64,000 bases of DNA from an uncultured Eubacteriaceae bacterium (GTDB lineage: Bacteria > Bacillota > Clostridia > Lachnospirales > CAG-274), in the NCBI GenBank assembly GCA_947167715.1, contig CAMVJD010000010.1:1-64000 (forward strand), in the 5' to 3' direction. This document shows positions 19,280-28,043 of this stretch, piece by piece. The notes below the pieces were generated by a model. The model saw only the letters and a list, made by a program, of their open reading frames with translations, had not been told where the DNA came from and ran no database searches. The translations under genes were made by a program, and so were the position numbers. Position 1 is the first letter of the stretch. Each line of letters opens with the position of its first letter.

Positions 19280-21961
19280 TCATATGTTTTTTGTCCGTAA
19301 AAATAATTTTGCAGATCTTCTTTTAAATAACAGCAAAGCCAGGGTCAAAACCGCAGATGCCGCAGTAACGGCAACACCCGCCTTAAAGCCGGGGCTTATA
19401 TACTTTATTGTAATATCGTGGCTTCCTGCGGGGACATAATATCCTAAAAATGCATTGGCTATTTTTACCGTTTTTGTTTCCCTGCCGTCGATATAAACGT
19501 GAAAGCCTTTATCGAAGGAAAGGGAGGAGAAAATAAGCCTTTCATTTTCAAAATCGGAGCTTGCGGTAATATCACCGTTTTTATTTTCGCGTATATTTTT
19601 TAGTGCGTTATTTTGTGCCGCTGTGAATAGTGCGTTAAATGCATCCTCATCAAGGCGTGCCATACGCGGCGGCACATAGGTCATATCCCCTGATGCGTAT
19701 ATGGTAAAATTAAGCGTATCACCCTTTTTAAAAGGCCCCGCATCCTCCGAAAGAAAATTCTGATCCTCCATAAAAATGCAGTCAACCGGCAAGGCTTGTA
19801 CGGAAAAGGCAAAGCCCGCATCCTCGGGATAGATAAAGTATTGGTCAATAAAGTATTCTCCGTCTTTTTTTATGTCAAGACTGTAATTTACACAGGGATA
19901 CTCCTGTGCGGCTGCCTTTGGAGAAAGCGTTGAAAAATACTCGTCTTTTTTTGTGACTGCAGCATTTTGCGGCTCCTGCTGTAATGGCGTTAAATATTCA
20001 AATAATGATTTCTCTCCGCCCAAAAGCCTTGTTGTAAAGTGATCGAGATTTTCGCATGCAGAGTAGTTCAAGGCGTAATGCGGTAATAAAAAACCGTCCG
20101 TATCGGAAATGTCATCCTGTACGGCAAACATCAGCGGGAACGCGGTTTTGTTTTGATAAATTTCCCCGTTTTCGTCGGAATAAATAAGCTTGTAATTATC
20201 GGATGATATCCTGAACGAGCTTACGCCCTCGCTGCCGACATAACAAAACTTGCCGTTTTCATCCGTTATTTTTTTACTTTTGTCGGTAACAAGAATATAT
20301 TTTACATTAAAAAGACTCTCCGAAACTATGCTGTTAAAATATTTATTTACGCTTCGGTAATCATAAGGCGACCAAATGCCCAAAAGCGAAAGCACCTCAA
20401 GGCTTTTTTGATTTGTCTGGTTTGAAAACACATCAATGCCGTTATAGCCGCCGAGCATTTCCGCCGAAGGATTGACCGTTGAGATATCCGTCATTCTGTA
20501 AAAATCATCATCATTTATATGGGCTCTTAATGCAGAAGTCTTTTTTATATAGTCCGTATATTCATTGCGCGGCCCGATGCCGTCATTGGCTTTTATAAAA
20601 AACAGACTGCCGCAGCACATAAAAACAGCTTCCGCAATAAACACAGCGGGAAGTGATACGGCAATAAGTCCGGGCCTTTTTTTACCTGCGTATATCAAAA
20701 ATGCATATGTAACAATAAGTATAAGGTCAATAAAAATGTTTAGCATAAGCAGGGGCGATATATTTTTAAATATACCGCAGACCGCAGTAAACATTAATAT
20801 AGTAACAATATAAATAAGTTTCTTTAAGCCTATTTTATCAATATGCTTGCAGCAGCGTGCGGACAGCATGATAAAAAGGTAGGATACGGTATAAAGAAAG
20901 CGGCCGTAGAAACCCGTCGGTTCACGAAATGCATGCCACATAATATAAAGCGGGCACAGCATAATACTAAATATCATAAAACCGACAAATATACCCGCTG
21001 CGATCTTTTCGCGCCTTGGTATATCCGATACAAACAGCAAAAACGTAAGTATAAGCGGCGCTATGCCGACACAACCGTGAAGCGTTTCGTTTGCGGTGGA
21101 AGAGTTTTGAAGCAGCATAAAGCATTGAATTATATCTACGGGCTGCCATTTTATAATACTTGATGTAATATCGGAAACAAAGGTATCGCTGTAACCGGAA
21201 AGTATATTTGTTATGGTAGGGAAAAAGGCTATTGCGCTTAAACCGATAGACAAAGCAACAACACCCGCACACATAAAAAAGCTTTTGCAGATATTTTTTT
21301 TGTTTTCGTATGCTTTAAAAACAATGCAGTAGTATACAAAGCAAATAGCCGCAAAAATGCCGGATATATATGCGTTAAAATTTAAATTTATAAGCAGCGT
21401 AAACGAATATACCGCAAGCAATAGACCGGGCTTATTTTTTAATAGTATTTTTTCAATGCCAAGCACCGTAAGCGGCAGCAAAACGGAAAAATTAAGCCAA
21501 AACGGGTTGATCATAAGCTTTGTATTTAAGCCGTTAAGCGCGTATAATACGGAAAGAGCGATATTCAATGCTCCGGAAAGCTGTGTATAATTGCTTTTCT
21601 TTAAACAATAGGATACCGATGCGGCGATAAGGCCGAATTTTATGATTATAATAAACAGCCATACTTCCTGATAAGCCGACGGATCAAAAAGTAAAAAAAG
21701 CAGATTAAGAGGATCTGTTATATAACCTGCACTTGCCGCAAACAAATTTATCCCAAGCCCGCCCTTATAGCTTATAAAAGGGCTTGAATGGCTTTTTATG
21801 CCGTCATATATCTCACGGACCAGACCGAGATACTGCATTTTCATATCGGCGCAGGCGATACCGAGACTGCCGAAGGGATATATCCCCATAGCAGCAACAG
21901 CCGCCGTTATTATTAAAACAGCGGCTAAAAACGATATAATTGTTTCTTTATTGCTTTTCAT
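19280..21961 (-). CDS. YfhO-family polytopic membrane protein (putative glycosyltransferase)
   Basis: 893 residues with about 12 or more hydrophobic helices in the N-terminal 470 residues, a large extracytoplasmic region (about 480-860) and a final helix before a basic tail. MKMQYLGLVREIYDGIKSH near the N-terminus and GGYNGIDVFSNQTN in the soluble part are typical of YfhO proteins. In Bacillus and Listeria, YfhO proteins take part in glycosylation of lipoteichoic or wall teichoic acids. The start overlaps the proC stop (TAATG). The role here is inferred from family only. Confidence 0.85.
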   Translation of the reverse strand: MKSNKETIISFLAAVLIITAAVAAMGIYPFGSLGIACADMKMQYLGLVREIYDGIKSHSSPFISYKGGLGINLFAASAGYITDPLNLLFLLFDPSAYQEVWLFIIIIKFGLIAASVSYCLKKSNYTQLSGALNIALSVLYALNGLNTKLMINPFWLNFSVLLPLTVLGIEKILLKNKPGLLLAVYSFTLLINLNFNAYISGIFAAICFVYYCIVFKAYENKKNICKSFFMCAGVVALSIGLSAIAFFPTITNILSGYSDTFVSDITSSIIKWQPVDIIQCFMLLQNSSTANETLHGCVGIAPLILTFLLFVSDIPRREKIAAGIFVGFMIFSIMLCPLYIMWHAFREPTGFYGRFLYTVSYLFIMLSARCCKHIDKIGLKKLIYIVTILMFTAVCGIFKNISPLLMLNIFIDLILIVTYAFLIYAGKKRPGLIAVSLPAVFIAEAVFMCCGSLFFIKANDGIGPRNEYTDYIKKTSALRAHINDDDFYRMTDISTVNPSAEMLGGYNGIDVFSNQTNQKSLEVLSLLGIWSPYDYRSVNKYFNSIVSESLFNVKYILVTDKSKKITDENGKFCYVGSEGVSSFRISSDNYKLIYSDENGEIYQNKTAFPLMFAVQDDISDTDGFLLPHYALNYSACENLDHFTTRLLGGEKSLFEYLTPLQQEPQNAAVTKKDEYFSTLSPKAAAQEYPCVNYSLDIKKDGEYFIDQYFIYPEDAGFAFSVQALPVDCIFMEDQNFLSEDAGPFKKGDTLNFTIYASGDMTYVPPRMARLDEDAFNALFTAAQNNALKNIRENKNGDITASSDFENERLIFSSLSFDKGFHVYIDGRETKTVKIANAFLGYYVPAGSHDITIKYISPGFKAGVAVTAASAVLTLALLLFKRRSAKLFLRTKNI

Positions 21962-22767
21962 TATTTTTTACCGAGCATTGCATCTTTGATCACACTGTTT
22001 TCAACTGCCTTTACAATGCCTGCGGTAAACTTATATTCGTCAAGCGTGCAAACGCCTTCTATAGTGGTGCCGCCGGGTGAGCAGACCCTGTCGGTAAGCT
22101 CTGCGGGATGTGCGCCGCTTTGTCTGAACATCTCGGCGCTGCCCACAACTGCCTGTGATGCTATATCAAGTGCCTGCTGCTTGTTCATACCAAGCTTTTG
22201 TGCACCCCTTGCAAGTGCATCTATAAACATATATACATAGGCGGGAGAACAGCCTGCTATTGCCGTAAACACCGCAAATTTATCCTCGGGTACGGGGTAG
22301 GCAGAACCTATTGCGGACAAAAGCTTTTCAACGGTTTTAAGCTGCTCGCTTGATGCGTTTGAATTGCCGCAGTAGGCCGTTGCGGATTTTAAAACAGAGG
22401 CATTTATGTTTGGCATTATTCTTATTATAGATGGCTTAAAGCCAAGCATTTCCTGAATAGATGCAATTGACATACCTGCCGCCATACTGACAACAAGGGG
22501 CTTGCATTTTTCAACAGAGCCCTTTATTTTTTCAATAAGCGTTGGAAAGGCCGCAGGCTTTACGCCCAGAAAAAGTATATCGCTTTGTTCGATAAGTGCA
22601 TCATAGCTGTCACAGCTTATAACGCCAAGTTCTTCTGCCTGCTGCTCCTGTAATTTTTTGTCGTTTCTTATAATTAAAATATCCTCGGGTCTTGCTGCGC
22701 CCGATACTATAAGTCCTTTAAATATTGCGCTTGCCATATTGCCTGCGCCTATAAAACCAAGTTTCAT
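21961..22767 (-). CDS. proC: Pyrroline-5-carboxylate reductase
   Basis: 268 residues. Last step of proline synthesis, NAD(P)H-dependent. Rossmann start KLGFIGAGNMASAIFKGLI; C-terminal signature ELTDRVCSPGGTTIEGV; both are diagnostic. SD AAAAGGAG. It lies 13 bp after nadA and overlaps yfhO by 1 bp. proA/proB are not in the window. Confidence 0.95.
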   Translation of the reverse strand: MKLGFIGAGNMASAIFKGLIVSGAARPEDILIIRNDKKLQEQQAEELGVISCDSYDALIEQSDILFLGVKPAAFPTLIEKIKGSVEKCKPLVVSMAAGMSIASIQEMLGFKPSIIRIMPNINASVLKSATAYCGNSNASSEQLKTVEKLLSAIGSAYPVPEDKFAVFTAIAGCSPAYVYMFIDALARGAQKLGMNKQQALDIASQAVVGSAEMFRQSGAHPAELTDRVCSPGGTTIEGVCTLDEYKFTAGIVKAVENSVIKDAMLGKK

Positions 22768-22780
22768 TTTTATTCTCCTT

Positions 22781-23815
22781 TTAGCTTAACGAAAGCATTG
22801 TATTAAGTGATTTTATTGAATTTTCGGCGGTCTCACGGTCAACAACTATCTGCTTTGAAAAATCGCCGTTTAAAATGCCTTCAAGTGTATCAAGCAGGTT
22901 TTCGGTGCTTGTTTTGTTCATATTTGTGCAAATACTGTGCGGGTCAAGCAGGAAAACAGACTTGTCGGGGTTATCGTTTTTAATTCGCTCCACAAGGTTG
23001 CTTTCGGTGCCTATTATCCATTTTGTACCGCTTTCGGCTGCCTTTACCTCTTTAATTAAAAATTCGGTCGAGCCCTTGCCGTCGGACATTTTAACTATCT
23101 CGTGGCGGCACTCGGGATGGACGATGACCTTTGCATCGGGTACGGCCTTTCTTGCCTTTTCCACAAGCTCTGCGGTAATGGAGTGGTGCAGACAGCAATA
23201 GCCGTCCCAAAGTATCATTTTTACGTCCTCCTTGGGACATGAATAGGTAAGCTTTTGTGTTTTGGGGTCGTACATAGCCATATGCTCAACAGGTATGCCA
23301 AGGTCAACGGCGGTATTCATACCCAGATTCTGGTCGGGCAGGAAAAGCACCTTGTCCTTAAAGCCAAGGCCCCATTCAAGCACCTTTTTGGCGTTGCCCG
23401 ATGTTACCGTGGTGCCGTCGTGAATACCTACAAAGGCCTTTACCTCGGCTTTTGAATTGATATAGGTAATGGGAACTATGCTTTCGCCAAATTCCTTTGT
23501 TATTATATCCCAGCATATCTCCGCCTGCTTTCTGTCGGCCATATCCGCCATTGGACAGCCCGCATCAAGCGCGGGGAGAAGTACTTTCTGCCAATCCTCG
23601 GTAAGGATATCGGCAGTTTCCGCCATAAAGTGAACGCCGCAGAAAACTATATATTTAGCACGCTTATTTTTCTCTGCGATCTGTGCCAGCTTTAATGAAT
23701 CGCCGACTGCATCCGCAAACTGAACTATCTCGTCGCGCTGATAGTGGTGTGCAAGAATAAGAAGATCCTCGCCAAGCTGTTTTTTTATCTCAAATATTTT
23801 TTCTGTATTTGTCAT
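22781..23815 (-). CDS. nadA: Quinolinate synthase
   Basis: 344 residues. 4Fe-4S enzyme that condenses iminoaspartate with dihydroxyacetone phosphate to quinolinate in NAD synthesis. LAHHYQRDEIVQFADAVGDS near the N-terminus; cluster/substrate motifs in FCGVHFMAETADIL, DAGCPMADMA, and the late cysteine in LLDPHSICTNMNKT. The start overlaps the nadC stop (ATGA). L-aspartate oxidase (nadB), the usual source of iminoaspartate, is not beside it. Confidence 0.95.
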   Translation of the reverse strand: MTNTEKIFEIKKQLGEDLLILAHHYQRDEIVQFADAVGDSLKLAQIAEKNKRAKYIVFCGVHFMAETADILTEDWQKVLLPALDAGCPMADMADRKQAEICWDIITKEFGESIVPITYINSKAEVKAFVGIHDGTTVTSGNAKKVLEWGLGFKDKVLFLPDQNLGMNTAVDLGIPVEHMAMYDPKTQKLTYSCPKEDVKMILWDGYCCLHHSITAELVEKARKAVPDAKVIVHPECRHEIVKMSDGKGSTEFLIKEVKAAESGTKWIIGTESNLVERIKNDNPDKSVFLLDPHSICTNMNKTSTENLLDTLEGILNGDFSKQIVVDRETAENSIKSLNTMLSLS

Positions 23816-24657
23816 GGCTTTATTCCCTCCGTACTGTTAAAACTGATATCAAGCGGTTTTGCACCGTTTGTAATGCTGCCCGACGAAATATAGTTCACGC
23901 CGCAGCCCTTGAATGTGTTTATGCTTTGTAAGGTTATACCGCCCGATGCTTCCGTTATAATGTGCTTTGGCACAAGCGTTACAAGATGTTTTATCTCCTC
24001 TGGTGTGCGGTTGTCAAACATAATAACATCTGCGCCTGCCTTGACTGCCTGCTTGACCTGCTCCTCGGTCTCGGTCTCTACCTCTATTTTTACCATATGT
24101 CCGAGCTTTCCGCGTACAAGTGCCACGGCCTTTTCTATGCCGCCCGCAAAGGCAATATGGTTGTCCTTGAGCATAACGCCGTCATAAAGCGCAAAGCGGT
24201 GATTGAATGCACCGCCGCAGGTAACGGCATATTTTTCAAAAATACGAAGACCGGGGTGTGTTTTTCTTGTATCGACAATTCTTATGGTCGGATCGTCAAG
24301 TGCATCCACCATATTTCTTGCGGCTGTTGCAATGCCGCTCATAAGCTGCATAAGATTTAATATTATTCTTTCACAGGTAAGAAGAACGTAAACGGGACCC
24401 TCGACTTTGGCGATATCCTCGCCCTTTTGCACCCTGTCGCCGTCGTGCTTGTAAAGCGTTACCTTAACATCATCGGTATAAAGCGAGTAGGTGAGTGCGA
24501 TAAGCTCCGTACCCGATATTATGCCGTTATCCTTTGCAAGAAAAACGCCCGTGCCGCGAAGCTCCTTTCCGAAAACAAGGTCGGTGGAAAGGTCGCCCGT
24601 GCCGACATCCTCTTTTAAATACGAAAGTATCATTTCTTTGGCTAATAGTGTGTTCAT
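23812..24657 (-). CDS. nadC: Nicotinate-nucleotide pyrophosphorylase (quinolinate phosphoribosyltransferase)
   Basis: 281 residues. It converts quinolinate and PRPP to nicotinate mononucleotide. EDVGTGDLSTDLV, the active-site stretch VDTRKTHPGLRIFEKYAV, GGAFNHRFALYDGVMLKDNH and ITEASGGI are diagnostic. SD AAGGAG. First gene of the long minus-strand run, with a promoter about 35 bp upstream. Confidence 0.95.
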   Translation of the reverse strand: MNTLLAKEMILSYLKEDVGTGDLSTDLVFGKELRGTGVFLAKDNGIISGTELIALTYSLYTDDVKVTLYKHDGDRVQKGEDIAKVEGPVYVLLTCERIILNLMQLMSGIATAARNMVDALDDPTIRIVDTRKTHPGLRIFEKYAVTCGGAFNHRFALYDGVMLKDNHIAFAGGIEKAVALVRGKLGHMVKIEVETETEEQVKQAVKAGADVIMFDNRTPEEIKHLVTLVPKHIITEASGGITLQSINTFKGCGVNYISSGSITNGAKPLDISFNSTEGIKP

Positions 24658-24690
24658 AATACTTCTCCTTTTGAAAAAACACTTTTTTTT

Positions 24691-24719
24691 ATTTTATCAC
24701 AAAAATATATATTTTGCAA
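24691..24719 (-). promoter_or_regulatory. Promoter of the nadC operon
   Basis: On the minus strand, TTGCAA (24714-24719), 17 bp, TAAAAT (24691-24696). Placed correctly for nadC; no NiaR/NadR-type operator was recognised. Confidence 0.6.
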
Positions 24720-24789
24720 TTATTTTTAATATGACTTTCACCATTTTTTGAGCAAATTTTTATACGTTTTTGCTTGTAACAAACTAAGG

Positions 24790-24912
24790 AAGTCCCCCGC
24801 TTCTAAAGCGGGGGTGCTTACTTAAAATTCAGTGGGAGTCCAAGCTCCCACTGAATTTGGAATTGCTTGCAATTCCGTTGGTTATGAGTATGTAGCAGAA
24901 ATTTATTTCTGC
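24790..24912 (+). other. Hairpin string between nadC and pfp (IS200/IS605-end-like first hairpin)
   Basis: This occupies part of the 464-bp gap between the divergent genes nadC and pfp. Four perfect hairpins follow each other: CCCCCGCTT/AAGCGGGGG (24794-24814), a 14-bp stem AAATTCAGTGGGAG/CTCCCACTGAATTT (24825-24858), GGAATTG/CAATTCC (24859-24876), and GCAGAAAT/ATTTCTGC (24895-24912). The first resembles the GC-rich hairpin near the right end of IS200/IS605-family transposons, but no tnpA or tnpB is present. It could be an insertion scar or a structured RNA. The rest of the gap holds only the two promoters. Confidence 0.6.
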
Positions 24913-25056
24913 GGAATACGAATATCATTGACTAACGTGTATTTGATAAGATACTCCTGCTGTGGCTTTTTGTGCAATCTTTTAAAATGGTGACATAATA
25001 CGACAGATTATTTGGTAAATAATATAGATTTATACGGATAAATTTTACATTTACTA

Positions 25057-25085
25057 TTGCAAGTTATGTTAAAAAGTGATATAAT
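25057..25085 (+). promoter_or_regulatory. Promoter of pfp
   Basis: TTGCAA (25057-25062), 17 bp, TATAAT (25080-25085), about 37 bp before the start codon. Confidence 0.7.
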
Positions 25086-25121
25086 TATAACAAATAATAA
25101 CCACGAAAGGGGTAGATAACA

Positions 25122-26348
25122 ATGAAAATGGGTAATGTTATAGTAGGACAGTCGGGCGGCCCTACATCTGTAATAAATTCAAGCCTTGCAGGTGTTTTTA
25201 AAACCGCAAAGGAGCTTGGTGCGCCTGTTGTTTACGGTATGAGAAACGGTATCGAGGGTCTTTTGGAGGAAAGATACATCGATATGAGCGAATATATCAA
25301 GGGCGACCTTGAGGTCGAGCTTTTAAAGAGAACTCCCTCGGCTTATCTTGGCTCATGCCGCTTTAAGCTGCCTACTTACGAAAAAAGTCCCGAGACCTAT
25401 GACAGAGTCATCGAGGTTTTAAGAAAGCTTGATGTTAAGCATTTCTTCTATATCGGCGGAAATGACTCTATGGACACTATCAAGCAGTTAAGCGAATATG
25501 CAAAGGTTAAAAATATTACCGATATCACCTTTATGGGTGTTCCCAAAACTATCGACAATGACCTTGCGGTTACCGACCATACACCCGGCTACGGCTCCGC
25601 TGCAAAGTATATCGGTGCTACCGTTAAGGAGATAATCCAGGATGCTTATGTTCAGCCTATAAATATCGTTACCGTTATTGAGATAATGGGTCGCAACGCA
25701 GGCTGGCTTGCTGCCGCATCCGCACTTGCAAAGGGCGATGACTGCCCGGGTGCAGACCTTATCTATCTTCCCGAAACAGTATTTGATATCAATAAATTTG
25801 TACAGAAGGTAAAGGATATCCAAAAGGATAAAAAGCAGGTAGTTGTCTGCGTATCCGAGGGTATTAAGACAGCCGACGGCAAGTATGTTTGCGAAAGCGC
25901 GGCATCAAGCACTATGGTGGACAGCTTCGGACATAAGATGCTCGGCGGTACGGCAAGCACACTTTCCACACTTCTTGCAGGTGAGCTTGGCTGCAAGACA
26001 AGACCTATCGAGTTTAGCACCATCCAGCGCTGTGCAAGCCATATCGGCTCGCTTACTGACGTTACCGAGGCGTTCCTTATCGGCGCTGTTGCGGTCAAGG
26101 CTGCGGCAGAGGGCGAAACAGGCAAGGTCGGCGTATTTGAAAGAGTATCTAACAAGCCTTATCTTGTTGGTACAAGCATCTATGATGTAAATGCTATTGC
26201 AAATGTTGAAAAGACTGTTCCAAAGGAATGGATAATCGAGGACGGAACGGCGCTTTCACAGGAAGCTATCGACTATATGAGTCCCCTTATCCAGGGCGAG
26301 GTTTATCCTTATATGGTCAACGGTCTTCCAAAGCACATCAGATTATGA
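25122..26348 (+). CDS. pfp: Diphosphate-dependent phosphofructokinase (probable)
   Basis: 408 residues, PFK-A superfamily. It phosphorylates fructose 6-phosphate in glycolysis. The residues that separate phosphoryl donors point to PPi: GGNDSMDT has an Asp where ATP enzymes have Gly, and PKTIDNDLAVTDH has the PPi-type Lys rather than the Gly of PGTIDND. The active-site EIMGRNAGWLAAA is present. Own promoter and SD GAAAGGGG. Monocistronic, with a strong terminator. Donor specificity is inferred from motifs. Confidence 0.88.
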   Translation: MKMGNVIVGQSGGPTSVINSSLAGVFKTAKELGAPVVYGMRNGIEGLLEERYIDMSEYIKGDLEVELLKRTPSAYLGSCRFKLPTYEKSPETYDRVIEVLRKLDVKHFFYIGGNDSMDTIKQLSEYAKVKNITDITFMGVPKTIDNDLAVTDHTPGYGSAAKYIGATVKEIIQDAYVQPINIVTVIEIMGRNAGWLAAASALAKGDDCPGADLIYLPETVFDINKFVQKVKDIQKDKKQVVVCVSEGIKTADGKYVCESAASSTMVDSFGHKMLGGTASTLSTLLAGELGCKTRPIEFSTIQRCASHIGSLTDVTEAFLIGAVAVKAAAEGETGKVGVFERVSNKPYLVGTSIYDVNAIANVEKTVPKEWIIEDGTALSQEAIDYMSPLIQGEVYPYMVNGLPKHIRL

Positions 26349-26393
26349 TAAGAAGCAAGGCAGCTTGCTCGCTTGATATTATAATTATTACTT

Positions 26394-26426
26394 GGGCGGG
26401 GGTCATTGAGGCTCCCGTCCTTTTTT
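26394..26426 (+). terminator. Terminator of pfp
   Basis: Stem GGGCGGGGGTC (26394-26404)/GGCTCCCGTCC (26410-26420), full pairing with G-U pairs, then six T. Confidence 0.85.
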
Positions 26427-26437
26427 AAAAAAAAACA

Positions 26438-26465
26438 TTGCAATAATAAATATATATGTTATAAT
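26438..26465 (+). promoter_or_regulatory. Promoter of the GH43 pair
   Basis: TTGCAA (26438-26443), 16 bp, TATAAT (26460-26465), about 40 bp before the first GH43 start. No CRE-like or other operator was recognised. Confidence 0.6.
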
Positions 26466-26507
26466 ATAGTTAAGTAATAATATTACATAACTAAAGGGGT
26501 GTATACA

Positions 26508-28028
26508 GTGTATTATCAAAATCCCGTTAAACGCGGCTTTTTTCCCGACCCGTCTATCGTCAGGGTCGGGGAGGACTATTATATGGTCAATTCAAGCTTT
26601 CAGTATTTTCCCGCCATACCCATTTCACATTCAAGGGATCTGGTGCATTGGGAGCTTATCGGACACGCCATAAATAAAAGCGAGTATCTTGATCTGTCCG
26701 AGACCTTGGATTCAAGGGGAATATGGGCAAGCGATATATCGTATTGCAACGGAAAGTTTTATATTTTTGCGACCTTAAGATATAATTTTCAAACCAAGGA
26801 CGAGCATCCTATGCGCGCACAGCTTATGATGACCTCCGACAAGCCCGAGGGGCCGTATTCAAGGCCCGTTATACTGCCGATAGATAATATCGACCCCTCG
26901 CATTTTGTGGACGATGACGGAAAGCATTATATGATAATAGCGCCGGGAATAACCGTTGTGCCGTTAAGTGATGACTGCACAAAAGTTATAGGAGAGCCTG
27001 TACAAGTCTGGGCGGGAACGGGCGAGCGCTGTCCCGAGGGGCCGCATATTTTAAAAAAGGACGGTTGGTATTATGCAATTCTGGCCGAGGGCGGTACGGG
27101 CTACGGCCACGGCATAAATGTCGGCAGAAGCAAAAGCCTTTTCGGAAAATATGAGCCCTGTCCATATAACCCGGTCATGCGTCAGACCGATAAAAACGCC
27201 CTTATCCAGCGCACGGGTCACGGCAAATTGGTGCAGACACAAAACGGCGATTGGTATTGTACATACTTATGCGGCAGAAGAAACGGCGGAAATTATACCA
27301 CAATAGGCAGGGAAACGGCTCTTGACCCCGTAACGTGGACGGATGACGGCTGGTTTTTGATAAACGGCGGCAAGGGTCCGAGTGAGAAACAGCTTTTTCC
27401 AAATCTGCCCGAGACCGTATATAAACAAAATAATTTTGAGGACTTTACAAGACCCTTGTCTTTAAAATGGGAATGGGTAAGAAACCCCGATACAAATAAA
27501 TTTTATACCGATAAAAACGGCCTTACGCTTATTACAACGGCGGGAAATTTAAGTGATATCTCCGCAAAAAATACGCTTGTGCGCCGTGAAACGGAATTAA
27601 GCTATACCGCGGAAACGCTTATGACCTTTACTCCCGAAAAAGAGGGACAAAGGGCGGGACTTGTATGCTATTATTCAACGGCCACCTATGCCTGTCTTTC
27701 AAAGCGGCTGAAAAACGGCAGATATATTCTTTCCCTTGATATAAACCGAAATATGGGCGAGGAAAATATAGCCGAAATTGAAATAGAGGACAGACCGATA
27801 TATTTAAGGGTAAGTGTGAACGGCCTTGAAAGAAGCTGGTACTATAGCTATGATAAAGAAAATTATACTTTTACAGGCAGACTTGAAAACTGCATTTACC
27901 TTTGTGACGAGGGCGTTCCCAACGACCCGAAAAGGCATACGGGCACACTTGTGGGCATATTTGCAAGTAAAGGAAACTGCAAAGAGGAAGCCGAAGCAAA
28001 ATTTAAGTATTTTGAATATAAGGACTGA
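26508..28028 (+). CDS. GH43-family glycoside hydrolase (xylosidase/arabinofuranosidase type)
   Basis: 506 residues. An N-terminal five-bladed propeller (about 1-310) carries the GH43 base Asp14 in GFFPDPSIVRVGEDYYM, the pKa-modulating Asp in NIDPSHFVDDDG and the general acid Glu177 in EGPHI. A C-terminal beta-sandwich of about 190 residues (from about 315) is of the GH43 C2 type. No signal peptide, so cytoplasmic, acting on imported oligosaccharides. Start: the GTG at 26508 lies about 8 bp from AAAGGGG; an in-frame GTG at 26499 is too close to the SD. Substrate not determinable from sequence. Confidence 0.88.
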   Translation: MYYQNPVKRGFFPDPSIVRVGEDYYMVNSSFQYFPAIPISHSRDLVHWELIGHAINKSEYLDLSETLDSRGIWASDISYCNGKFYIFATLRYNFQTKDEHPMRAQLMMTSDKPEGPYSRPVILPIDNIDPSHFVDDDGKHYMIIAPGITVVPLSDDCTKVIGEPVQVWAGTGERCPEGPHILKKDGWYYAILAEGGTGYGHGINVGRSKSLFGKYEPCPYNPVMRQTDKNALIQRTGHGKLVQTQNGDWYCTYLCGRRNGGNYTTIGRETALDPVTWTDDGWFLINGGKGPSEKQLFPNLPETVYKQNNFEDFTRPLSLKWEWVRNPDTNKFYTDKNGLTLITTAGNLSDISAKNTLVRRETELSYTAETLMTFTPEKEGQRAGLVCYYSTATYACLSKRLKNGRYILSLDINRNMGEENIAEIEIEDRPIYLRVSVNGLERSWYYSYDKENYTFTGRLENCIYLCDEGVPNDPKRHTGTLVGIFASKGNCKEEAEAKFKYFEYKD

Positions 28029-28043
28029 AACAGGAGAAAAAAT

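Noticed and set aside
14751..24657. Phage or plasmid island around the XRE regulator
   Set aside because: No integrase, replication or structural genes; neighbours are core metabolism.
24790..24912. Intact IS200/IS605 element
   Set aside because: Only an end-like hairpin is seen; neither tnpA nor tnpB, nor a left end, is present.
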